A stretch of DNA of 64,000 nt, taken from NCBI GenBank assembly GCA_012932865.1, contig SAXG01000026.1, forward strand, positions 62,001-126,000. Direction: 5' to 3'. A model generated the notes under the pieces. That model saw nothing but the letters and a program-made list of their open reading frames with translations, was not told the DNA's origin and searched no databases. Shown piece by piece: positions 40,423 to 53,700 of the stretch. Source of the stretch: Amylostereum areolatum (Eukaryota; Basidiomycota; Agaricomycetes; Russulales; Stereaceae). The number at the start of each line of letters is the position of its first letter. The stretch's first letter is position 1. Both the position numbers and the translations under genes were made by a program.

Positions 40423-41046
40423 CTAGAAAAAGTCCGCCGCGACGGGGCGACGGCCGAGGAGTTTCTTGGTGAGGTAGCCGGCTTTTATTGCCTGGCGGAT
40501 CTTGTGTTCGTGGTGGCGGTGACGAAGGGTCTTACCCTTGATGGTGGGACGGAGGACTGGGGGCGGGGTAGATTCGGGGGTCCAGCGGTTGAACTGGGAG
40601 ACGGAGGTGAAGCTGGTCTGGAGGATCGGGTTGGGGGCATTCTGGATGAGGTACGTGTGATAGGTGGGGGCGTGGAGGGTGAATTCAAGGCGCTCGAGAT
40701 CTACGTTGATGCACGTAGTGATCCGGGTGTACAGGGCGAGGACGACCGTACCGTGATCCTTATGCCACCTCCACTCGAAGATGCGGAAGTTGAGGCCGTG
40801 TGCAGTCCACGGGTCCTTCTTGCAGAGATTCTGGACGGGGACGAGGCAGTTGACAGTGACGGCGTCAGACCAGGGGAAGGGTAGGGGTGCGTCGTCTCGG
40901 GGGGTGATTGGTTTACCGTCGAACGGGAGGAAGACCGGTGCGTTTGGGAGATCCGTGGTGTAGGGGCTTTTAACGTTGTAGAGACGGCAGAGGTAGATGG
41001 GGGGAGAGCCTGTGCGAGGTAGGCGTAGGGGTAGACTGTCCAGGTG
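40423..41046 (-). CDS. ORF0 of element C (KDPW protein), ATG-less, in frame with gag
   Basis: 207 codons from the LTR boundary to TAG 40425-40423 with no ATG. The translation is protein-like: YNVKSPYTTDLPNAPVFLPF, QNLCKKDPWTAHGLNF, PTYHTYLIQNAPNPIL. The KDPW block and the Tyr motif recur in ORF0 of element E. Gag continues in the same frame right after the TAG. Translation by a non-AUG start, a spliced leader or readthrough is possible; which one cannot be told from sequence. Confidence 0.6.
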   Translation of the reverse strand, partial: HLDSLPLRLPRTGSPPIYLCRLYNVKSPYTTDLPNAPVFLPFDGKPITPRDDAPLPFPWSDAVTVNCLVPVQNLCKKDPWTAHGLNFRIFEWRWHKDHGTVVLALYTRITTCINVDLERLEFTLHAPTYHTYLIQNAPNPILQTSFTSVSQFNRWTPESTPPPVLRPTIKGKTLRHRHHEHKIRQAIKAGYLTKKLLGRRPVAADFF

Positions 41047-41467
41047 TCAGAAACGCAGTTTATGAGACCGATGGAACCGCCTAAGTCGCGACGATGGGAG
41101 GAGCGAGAAGAAGCAATAGATTCGAGAGTGCCGGGGTCTAGGGTAGTGCAATGTGCGCTACAGTACCGTATGACGAGATGGACAGTCTAGGGAAGAGGGA
41201 AGAGAAACACTGTCCTTATATACAAGTGGGTACGATGGTGCGATGCAATGCGATAGTGGTGCGAGCGGGGGGAACAATAAGAAAGGAGTCATGGGGCGGA
41301 GGACGAAGGTCCGGAGCAATGATGTCATAGATAAGGATGCGGAACCCCACTCGGAAGTCCGGGCAATGACGTCGTTGAAGCATGTGATGCAAGGGAAAGT
41401 CATGTGCCGTGACGTGTCGCGTGTACGAGGTCTGCAAACGAAGAGAGAAATGGAGCGATCCATGACA
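41045..41467 (-). repeat. 5' LTR of element C (423 bp)
   Basis: Plus-strand TGTCAGAAACG to GATCCATGACA, followed by AGGGG and PEX3 codons. A possible primer-binding stretch TGGACAGTCTACC begins three bases into the interior (weak). Confidence 0.95.
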
Positions 41468-42136
41468 AGGGGGGTCGAAGAGGTGTTCGAGGAGTGCGAT
41501 GCTTGACTTCTTCCTTGCTCGTTGTCCGGTGGCTCATTTGCTTCGCGACACAGTGTCTCTCTGAAGAGCAAAGTTGGCGTGCTCGACCTGCACCGGCTTA
41601 TAAGCGACATTCCTCGACGTGTTGAGCACGAGGTTACGTTCGAGGGAACCGGGCGTCGTATCAAGTGTGTGTTTAGACCCCTTCTTTTCATGCATTCACT
41701 GACATTCTCTTCAGCTTTATGTTTACCCTCCTACCTGCCGACGACCTCGGCAGTCGCTCATCTCCTGATGCGGGGCAGATTACCGCCATCGTATGGTGAT
41801 GCACACGATCTCGCCTTTACGTCATTGCTCGAAGAGACCCGGGACGTGTTCACATCTGCGAACTTCCAACGCTGCCTGGACCGCGCGACGTCCGTGCTGT
41901 TCAATGGACTACGCGAGGATGTGTTTGTTCCTGATGATGGTGAGGATGGCGAGCAGGTGCGGCTGCGGCTTGCGGGGATGTTGCCTAGCGTGGCGCGGTG
42001 GCCCACACCAGCGTTGGCCTCCCTACTGTTCGTGCCCATAATGGGTGCAGCTGGCGTTGCCAAACAAGGCCGCGTTCCTGTCTTCTGCGCCGTCGTTCCC
42101 AAAACTTCCGCCATATGCGTCGCTCGGATGGCATGA
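41468..42136 (+). pseudogene. PEX3: PEX3 remnant, segment 4 (after element C)
   Basis: Continues RGVEEVFE, then a 60 bp intron (41494-41553) to DVSLKSKVGVLDLHRLISDI and RRVEHEVTFEGTGRR, a second 50 bp intron (41665-41714) to INFMFTLLP. One base too many shifts the frame near 41725-41735; after it the family-like LPPSYGDAHDLAFTSLLEET and CLDRATSVLFNGLREDVFVP are readable in the next frame. The end (to TGA 42136) no longer looks like PEX3. With the two TGA codons, three insertions and a missing N-terminus this is a pseudogene; a working copy should exist elsewhere. Confidence 0.85.
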
Positions 42137-44544
42137 GGAAGCCCACATCAGCATAAAAGCCTTGCTATGTCATCACCATCCCGAAAAATGAGAGCAGCAA
42201 TCCCTTCGTATGCTACAAGAAGTATGTCTCCCCTGTTTGTTCATACCCATCATGCTCAATGTATCTGCCTAATAGGGAGATTCACCGGAAAACCCACACT
42301 CCGCCTCCGCTGACAAGACTGCTGTCTGCAAGCGTGTCTCGCTCGCCATGCCTATTTTCCGCATGGACATCGGTACATCCTTCCGTATTATGTTCGCTTG
42401 CCTGCCCAAGATCCAGATCCTCGAACATGCCGCGGTGGATGCAAGTTGCGAGGCAACAAATGTGGCCTAGCCGCGCAAGGACAAAATTCATTCCTTCCTC
42501 ATCAGCAACTTATCACATTGAGTTAGGACATGTTTTGGCTAGTTGCCAAGTTGTACAACCTATAAAACAGGTGAAACACCCAAACTTCAAAACTGGTCCA
42601 AAACCTACGTATTCATTGGGGGGTTCGTCAACTGAACAACAATTGAAGCATAACCTACATAAACTAGGGACCAAGTACTAACCAACACACCTTCAACCTA
42701 CATCTTTGAATTTCTTATTTCCTTGTAGACCATAATCACACAAATTATGATGACCAAACCAGTTATATTGTGCATTAATATTGTAACAGAAGTAATAAAA
42801 TGTATATGATAAGTATAGTGATATGGTAAGCAGAAATAGGTAACAAGGCGGGGTGGGGGAGTGACAAGATAGGGAGTGACGAGATGGTGACAAGGCAGGG
42901 GGCAGTGACCGGGGTGACAACGAGACGCCGGGGACACGAGATGCCAGGGACGCGAGATGCCGGGGAGCAACGAGACAGCCAGGGAGCAACAAGACAGCCA
43001 AGGTGACGAGGCTTTGGGTGACGAGAGGGCGGAGATGACAAGGCAGCGAGGAGATCACGTGGCGGGGGTGACGAGACCGAGGGGAGACAAAGCGCGGGGC
43101 GACACGACGGCAGGGCCAACGAAGCACAGGGCAACGCGACGGCGGGTGTGACATGATGAAGGCACAGGGAAACGAGGTGCGGGGAGACGAGCTGGAGGGG
43201 GTGACGAGGCGCAGAGCGACGCGATGGCGGGGGCGACACGACGGCGGAGGCGACGCGACGGCAGGGGCGATGGGACGGCGGAAATGACAAGGCGGCGGGG
43301 AGATGACATGGCGAGGGCAACGAGACTGAGGGCCGACGAAGCACAGGGCGACGCGACGGCAGAGGCGACGGACACGACGGCAGGGGTGATGAGGCGGCGA
43401 GGGTGATGAGGCGACGGAGAGACGACGTGGCGGGGTGACAAGGGGGCGGGTGAGGCAGTGGGTGAGGCGGCGGGTGACGAGGCGGTGATTAAGGCGGCGG
43501 GTGACGAGGCGGCGAGTGACACGACAGCAAGGGCGACGCGATAGTTTGGGTGACGCGACGGTGAGGACGACACGGCAGCAGGGAGGCGAGGTGGCGGAGG
43601 TGGCGAGACGGAGGGAGGGAAGATGAGACGGAGGTGATGCGACAATGGCCCAGGTGGCAGTGAGAGTGGGGAGGGAGGGACGACGACAACGACGACGATG
43701 GGTCATGGTGGTGGTCGTGATGAGAGAGGTGTGAGCTGGCACAGTGATTGAAGTAGCCGCGTGAGTAAGTCAGCTGTCCCACGGTTAAATGACTTTAGGG
43801 CAGGCTTGATTTAGCCTTCGGGCAAATCCCGAGGCGCGCGCGGCAAGCTGCGAGCAGTTCCCGAGTTGGCCGGAGTTTCCTTAACCGGCCAAACCGCGGA
43901 AGAAGCTAACTGTCTTGTAACTGTCCATCAAATCCCGGTAACTCCCCAACTAAATATGTCAAGTTGCTGATGCTTCTGCTAATCCTCTTCCAGATTCACG
44001 CTTGCATATATATTCACACAACCAAAATATATTTCTATTTTCATTCCATCATGCCTATGCTTACCCTAAGGACGATCAACATAAAGCAGCCCAAAGAGAA
44101 AGCCACAACGCACATCAACGTGACACTTGAAGAGCAGAAACCGACAAATGCAAAAAAGAAGCGGTCAAATCACTCCACGGAGGTTCGCTCAAGATCAAGT
44201 TTGATGTCGAGAAACTACGAGGGGTCCAGCAGAGGGTGCACACTTGAAGGGTTTGTTTTGTTGTTCGGTGTCGAGTGTTGGTGCGTACGCTCGAGGTTGA
44301 ATGCGTACCGAAATGATGACCGATAGCCAGCAGTCCAATGGAGGAGATCGGCCAGAAGCATGCGCTCGTTCAGAGTATTTGAGTTTGGGTGTGTTTCCTT
44401 CCGTCGGTCCTCCTTTTTTGCGGGATTGATCTCTCATTCACGGCCACACGTACTCTAGATATAGACGGTCAACATATATTTGTTTGAAGAGTCGACAGGA
44501 CACGCGTAGCCACTCTAGCCAACCAGCCTAACCATCCGACGCGG
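42137..44544. repeat. Gene-poor region with GC-rich minisatellite (about 42840-43720)
   Basis: About 880 bp consist of degenerate units around GGCGACGCGACGGCAG / GTGACGAGGCGGCGG, G-rich on the plus strand. Open frames across it (one of 349 codons on the minus strand) reflect the repeat. The flanks 42137-42840 and 43720-44540 show no gene. Confidence 0.75.
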
Positions 44545-44856
44545 CTATTTTGCGCCACCCAATTTCCCCCACACCATCTCCCAGACACGCTCGGCGATGC
44601 CTTTCGCGCGCACTATGTCATCCTTGTTGATCTTGACCTCACAGCCTGCCTTGAAGGTCTCGCCGTACGCCATGCGAAGGGCGAAGCTCATGTCGATGTC
44701 GAAGCGCCCCGACGAGCGCAAAGCACCGGTCTTCAAATAAACGAAGAGGTTAGTATGCCCACCATTCCAAAACTAGCTGCGCATACTCACCTTTACCATA
44801 CAGGCGGCATATCTCTTCGCAGGAGTCATGAAGCTGGGGATTCTGATTCTGGGCAT
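44545..44856 (-). CDS. Small conserved-looking protein, two exons (83 aa)
   Basis: Exon 44856-44791 (MPRIRIPSFMTPAKRYAACM) and exon 44730-44545 are joined across a 60 bp intron (gtgagt...ttgaag) in frame. The second exon reads DIDMSFALRMAYGETFKAGC and ends ERVWEMVWGKLGGAK. The ATG is preceded by ...ttaatccag, which could be a 3' splice site, so this may be the C-terminal end of a longer gene; a candidate upstream exon lies around 44914-45085. I do not recognise the family. Confidence 0.5.
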
Positions 44857-47825
44857 CTGGATTAAAGGGTAAGCACTAGCATTATTCACCATAAATCCCA
44901 CACTGACCGAAACAGTAGTGTATCGAGGAAATGTCGAAGACGGATGAGACAAGACGATGGAATGTCCAAAGTTGCAAGGGTGTGAGATGTGGAAAGTGTT
45001 TTGCGCGCCGCACCAAGTTCAAGTGTTTCGCGCGCGCACCAAGTTCGCCAAAGTTCCCGTGCCGCCGGCTCGCGTCATCGTCCATTGTCCATCACCCATC
45101 ACCCTATTGCCCACCCCTCATTCGCAACTCGTCTCTTTTCTTGTGTCCTGCTCCGATATTGACGCCTTGGAGCCACAACTAACTCTACAATTCCGACCAA
45201 TGCGCGGCGCGGCGCGGACTCAATGCGGATTCCTGGATCAAAACCATTGGACGCGTCCTCCAGCGTGCCGCTCCCGGCTAATGGAACGGAGGAGAGGATT
45301 GGCGACGAGGTCTGCGAAGCGGGATAAGGGTGAGTCTTGGGTGTCTCGTCAGCATCGTAAACACTCACCACCGTCCCTCATGAATATGTCCAATGCGTGC
45401 GGCACGTTGTAGGCCCTGTTGCCCGCGTGCTCACTCCGCCTTCTCTCCACTTCACGTTCTCCACGCGACCGACGTGTTCCGCGCATGTGGCAGGGAAACG
45501 CGGAGCCTGGAAGAAGCAAAGAGGTGAGCGTGCGCACCCCGCCTTCACGCTCGCGCTCTCACCTTTCTATCTCCCAGGCCTTGTTTTCATACACGTGGCT
45601 GTGCCATTCTCCTCTTCCCCGCAACGTCGTCAACATGACGTCCCCTTCATTCTGCGACGGTGAACCACACCCCGCCTACACTCTTCTCATTCCCTTGGTG
45701 GGAGGCGGGGCGCTCGTCGCTGGGCCTGGATAACCTGGAAGAAAACCGTCAGTAAGCAACTCCATTTCCTTTCGAATAATGAATGCATCTAACGACAGTC
45801 ACGGGGACTATGCACGACGTCTACGCGGGTTTTGTTCCTTGTGAGCTGCTCTCCGCAGGGCCAATATCTCGAACTTTTGCGGTTCGGGCGGGCGCAATTT
45901 TGTGTCCGCAGCACGCGTTCTGCGCTGCGAACATCAGCATTGGGGGCACGGGAGTTGAGTGGGGAGAATGTTCGGCATGCACGTGGAGACGTGACGCGAG
46001 GCCTGGCTTTGCCACGTCTTCGCTTCGTTGGGAGGGGGGACCTGAAAACTGAAGGTAAGCACGGGTCGTTCGACATTTCGAAAGGCCTGAGAAGCTCACT
46101 TTTTCAGTATCCAGAACACGGACGTCGTCCGCACGGTCGTGCCGTGCTCCTCCTCCCTATCATGACGTCGCCACGGCGTGAATATGGGTGCTATCGTTTC
46201 ATGAGAGGGACTGGGAGCGCCGCGTGTAGGAGGCAGGAAGGGGCTGGTCAACGAGGAGATGTGGTAGAAGGCGGGCGCGGGCGACTGGGCATGGCCAATG
46301 GGGGTGAAAGGATGGGGTACGGCGCGGCCAGGTTCACGTCTAGGGAGAGGCAAGGTCGGGAGGTGATACAATGACGAATGGGGGAGGAGGCGGTGGAGAT
46401 TCAGAGAGAATGGTCGGCTGTGGCATGGGAAAAGTGTCACACTCAGTACGTGCGCGAGGCGGGCCAACCGGATCCTGAGCCCGAGAAGTGTTGACGAATT
46501 ATCTCATCTGCCTCTGGGAGACTAGGCCAACCTCGCATTCCATCCGCGTCTTCCTTCCGCTTGAATCATAGTGACCGACCTCGCATCCGCCTCCGGCATG
46601 CCCTCTGTCCTACCCCCTGCGCTTGAGCTCCTCCATGCACGCGTGGATCATCGAGGAGCCAGATCCTGAGCCAATGCTTTCTGCCGATGTAACAGATGAC
46701 CACCGAGTCGGTTGAGAAGTCAATGATTTCTCCTCCGTTTAATCCCGTGTACAACATAAATCAATGGTTATGATCATCCACACCTTTTTCAATCATTGGC
46801 TGTGCCAAATTTGTAAGTTCTTTCACGTTTAGTCTTCAATTTCCTTCTCTGAACAGTATGGAAACCTTGAGGTTATTTCCATCATGATTTCGGTGGGAAA
46901 AATGGTGTAGGAATCTATCTGCAATGATCCACCCACATAACATGCTGGAACGAAGTGGGTAGACATCTACATCTTTACAATCTTTATCCTTCAATTTTCC
47001 TTCTACTTATATTACAAGAATATGGGATGAGGTATGCTACATTCAGTATTGTGCCTTTTCCATCTTCAATAGGCAAGGAAAATATGATCATTTAGCCATC
47101 CTTCCTGTTCACAATTTCCCATGGTCATTTTTGCACCAAAACCTTGAAGCATCTTGGTAACAAGAGGTGTCCAAAGTTCTCGACATTGCTTGATCTTTTC
47201 CAATGATAAACCCACTTGGACAAAGTCTTCCCTTCCTCTACAATTTATGCAAAGAAGATGGGAGAATAAAAACAGCCTTGTAGTCCCAAGTAGTGAAAGA
47301 TTACCCCGCACCAATTCATGTCTTCCTCAATTTAGTCTGAAATTGTATCAGAGCATATTGTAATCAAACTGATGGCATATTTCAGGATAATGGGAGCCAA
47401 AGCTTAAAAGATAGTCATGATTTTCCATCCACTTTTTCACCTTGGAAACATGTGACCTTCATTTAACATATTTGCATTAACTTAACCTGCAATAAATTGG
47501 ATAAAAACTGGCTGCCTTTTAATCAAAATTTGTCAACTATTTCAACCATTCAAAAGGGGGATTTGCACCCAGTGCCTCAACGTTAGGCTAAACAAAAAAG
47601 ACCAAAGATTCTAAAATTTGAGACTTGTGGGTTTAGTCTTTTCCGTTTAATGTGATTTGTCTCGACGAAGCATGAATCATCAGATGTAACACTTTTTCAG
47701 CAATTTGTGACAAGATACATCACGTGATGTAGTAGGGTTTGGGTGTCGCATGCCTTAGCACCACAGGAAAAGGACACTCTATTATTCCAATGTATACATA
47801 GCCGTCCGCATCTACCCATCCTCCT
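44857..47825. other. Intergenic; GC-rich then AT-rich old repeat tract
   Basis: 44857-46500 is GC-rich with only short frames. 46750-47700 is clearly more AT-rich than the rest of the window and contains a minus-strand open frame (47314-47066) with GLSLEKIKQCRELWTPLVTK and FGAKM...WLNDHIFLAY, which looks like a decayed mobile-element protein. Nothing complete is present. Confidence 0.45.
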
Positions 47826-50398
<2,573 letters not shown>

Positions 50399-50707
50399 GG
50401 TGGGAGGGAGAAGGGATGGTGAGTGGCAGTCGAAAGCGAGACGCGTTCATAAGTCTCGCTCGCCACGTAACAGGACAAATTTCCCACGCCCCGACACGTC
50501 GTCCAGATGGGCGACGGCGTGACCCGAACGGCAGAGATTAGCCGCTCGCACGGCCCAGTGACGCATCCAACGAGTGCAAGGCATTACTTACTTACAAGTC
50601 GCGAGAATACTAGGACTAGTCACTTGTAGGTATCGTACTGCTACACCCTCTCATTTCAAGTCGTCGGACAACTTGTATCTCGTTGCGTGTTAGCAGGGAA
50701 AGTCGGA
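50399..50707. promoter_or_regulatory. Shared divergent promoter of KAR2 and LAA1
   Basis: 309 bp separate the two start codons. On the KAR2 strand GACGTGTCGG at 50500-50491 contains an ACGTG core like those in fungal unfolded-protein-response elements; this is weak by itself. No clear TATA box. Confidence 0.35.
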
Positions 50708-53700
50708 ATGGACGATGCCTCGGAGCAGTTCTCGCTCGCCAACCCGGCTCTAGATGAGGTGCGCCTCCGTCCTGAACGCTTCACACCCATCATTCACCGT
50801 TCTGTACCCAGTCCAAGCTCTCTGGCGATGGCGGAGAGGTTTACCTCTTCCAATGGCTCTCCTCCGTAGAAACCTTTCTCAAAGCCGCATCACCCGTACG
50901 CACCTCCTCTTCACACTCGACCTGACTTTGGATCTCACGATCCAAACCAGGAAGACCTGAAGACCGTTCACTCCGGCCTCGAATCGACTCTCATCGCTGT
51001 CATCACCAAGGGGGAGCCGTACCCACCGCCCGGACGTGCCCTTCGCAATGCGACCGGAAGCTCCCTTGCCCTCCTGTACTCACGCGGCGAGTCCAAAACA
51101 CTATTCGACGCGCTCCTCGCCTTCCTCAAAGCCGCAGGCGACTTCAAGGCCCCTGCTGAACGAGATGCCCACAAAATGTGCGTGTCACCTGCCCCGTTCC
51201 CTTCTAACCTACTGATCTTTGCCTAGAGCCTCTCTGTATTGCGTCGGTGAGCTCATGTCCTCGATGGGAGGACAGGTACGTAGTCCCCGTGCGACCAAGG
51301 CGTCCTATTAACCACCACAACCTAGGTCATGTCCTTCATGGTTGAAATCGCGACTCTCACCCTCAAGACGTACAAATCCTCCAGTGTGCGTTCCCCAAAG
51401 AAACTTCATTTGACCTTGTCCTCATGGCCGCGTACAGAACATTCTCCTCCGTTACCACGCCCTCGTCGCTCTCCGCAAATCCCTGACCACCGCGCGCCGC
51501 GCCGCAACCGATTCCATTACCAAAGACATCATCAAGCAAATGAAGAACGACCTCTCCGACAAATCTCTCCCTATCCGACGAGCCGCCGCCGATGTATGCT
51601 TCTCCATCCTTCCTCCGTGTATTGCCCTCGAATTTGCCCACAGGTTTTGAACGTCATCTACCCTCTCATCGGATCAGACTGGACAGCGTCCGAGATCGAA
51701 TCTGTCGTCGCCCTCTGTACCAAGAGCCTCGATGGGGCTGACCAGCTTACGCGGCACGCACTTGCCCAGCTTGTCGGAAACGTGCTCGCTTCTTCTCAAG
51801 CCACACCTGCACCTCCTCCTCCAGATCCCTCAAAGAAGGCCAAAAATGGTGTCGAAGAAGACGAGGATCCTGCGCCCATCACCCCCGCCCCGGGCGACGT
51901 GAAAACAATCATGGCCGTCCCAGATATGCTCGCACAACTCTCCACCCCCTTCAACAAACTCCAAGCCACACACAAAACGCGAGTCGGCATCTTTGACTTC
52001 TACTCCGCCCTCCTTGCCGCACTAGGACCGTCTTTCGTCGAGACAAATTATGGCGCTATCGTCTCTCACCTTGCCCAAGAGATCGTATCAAATCCACGCA
52101 ATACTGGCACGCGATACGAGACCCTCCTCGTACGACGACTCGTGGGCATCCTCCTCCGAGATCTTGTCGGCGTGCGAATGCTGGGTGAGCAGGCGCAAAT
52201 AGCAGCAATCCAAGAGCTTGCCAACGCATACCTCAAGCGATGGCCAGCATTTATGCCAGGGCAGACCGCCCCGGCTCCAGAAACGCTTGCTGTCGTTCTC
52301 AAAGAGGTTGCAGGACTGCTTCAACAACTCGGCAATGCGCCGCCCCCGGTCCAGGTATGTGGTTCTCTGCTTTAACTGCGCGCATACATCCTAACCTTCG
52401 AGTAGGACGCGCTCTCAGAGCCCCTCGTAACCCTCCTCTCCCACCCGAGCCACACTGTCCGCGTTCACGCCAGTTGGACCCTACGCATCTTCTGCGCTGC
52501 GGCTCCCCTTCGCCTTCCTAAGATCGTCCTCAACGTCATGGAGCTCCTCCAACGTGATATCGCCCTCCTTTCCACACCCTCCGCACCCTCGGACCTCCCG
52601 TTGCGTGCCCTCGGCCACGCTTTCGGACTCTCCGCGCTCGTCACCGTCATCCCGTCCAAACCTCTCTACGTCTCCTACGACATCAGCGCTAAGGTTTTGG
52701 ACACGGCCATCACTCTCCTCAAGCGCGCAGGCGAGCACGACGTCCGCCTGGCCCAAACCGAGATCGAACTCGCGTGGACATGCATCGCTGCACTCATGAC
52801 ACTTGGACCGAACTTTGTACGGGCGCATCTTCCCCAGCTGCTCGTGCTCTGGCGCAACGCGCTCCCCAAGGCCACCTCCAAGGACTCCTGCGGACGCACA
52901 AACACCGAATGGATGTTCCTCCTGCGCATCCGCGAGGCCGCTCTCGGGGCGATATTCTGTTTCCTGAAGCACAATTCTCCCACACTCGTTACGCTCGACG
53001 TCGCGCGTCGGCTCGCGACCATGCTCAGCCACGCCTTCCTTTTCGCCAACGCCTTTTCCTCCCAGCCTCAAGAAGAGCCTATTACAAGCCCCGAGTACGC
53101 CTCGAACCACGCCGCCCTCCGCGAGCGCGAGTTCCTCCTCCGCAGGCGCATCTTCCAGTGCTTCTCCTTGCTAGGTGCCGGGAGCGTCCCAGAAGGCACG
53201 CAGGCTACGTTACTTGCAATCCGTCGTCACCCTTGTCGCAAGTCCCGAAGGATTCGCAGGCTCGGCCATGCAAGCCGCCATCGCAGGGTCCTCTGGCTCG
53301 TTCAGCTCTTTATGGCAGACGTTCGACGGATATGCATATGGCGTGACGGCGATACAGGTCAGCGAAGACGAGACCGCCGACGCAGGTGAGGAGGCGGCCG
53401 CAGGAAAGGACAAGCTTAACAGGGACTCCATAGAGGCTTCAATTGATGATCTGGTATAATCCATCCTTTTCCCGGCGTCCTTCGTGAGATTCTAACGGCG
53501 TTCGACACAGCTACAGCGTCCGATCCTCCAGTCATGTGAACATGATCCGCTCTCTGTTTGCCAGGCCTACGAGTCTGGTGCAGACGCTTCTTGGCCTGAG
53601 TTTCCACCTGCAGCGACCCAAGTCGTGGACGCCGGACTCCATCTATTCGCCTACCTCCTTCCGCTGCAAGATCTCAACACGACGGGGCGGACGATCGCGA

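Larger units (their letters stand above)
33933..41467 (-). mobile_element. Ty3/gypsy chromovirus, family A, complete (element C)
   Basis: 423 bp LTRs (33933-34355 and 41045-41467) with about three differences are flanked by AGGGG (33928-33932, 41468-41472). Minus-strand order: LTR, ORF0, gag, pol with chromodomain, LTR. Pol is broken by a nonsense codon and by a solo LTR of the same family in the opposite orientation. The element sits in PEX3, antisense to it. Confidence 0.96.

Noticed and set aside
40234..40884. 216-codon plus-strand ORF in element C
   Set aside because: Antisense to ORF0, whose translation has a homologue in element E.
42693..43742. 349-codon minus-strand ORF
   Set aside because: Produced by the GC-rich minisatellite; repetitive Arg/Pro/Ser/Val-type translation in several frames.
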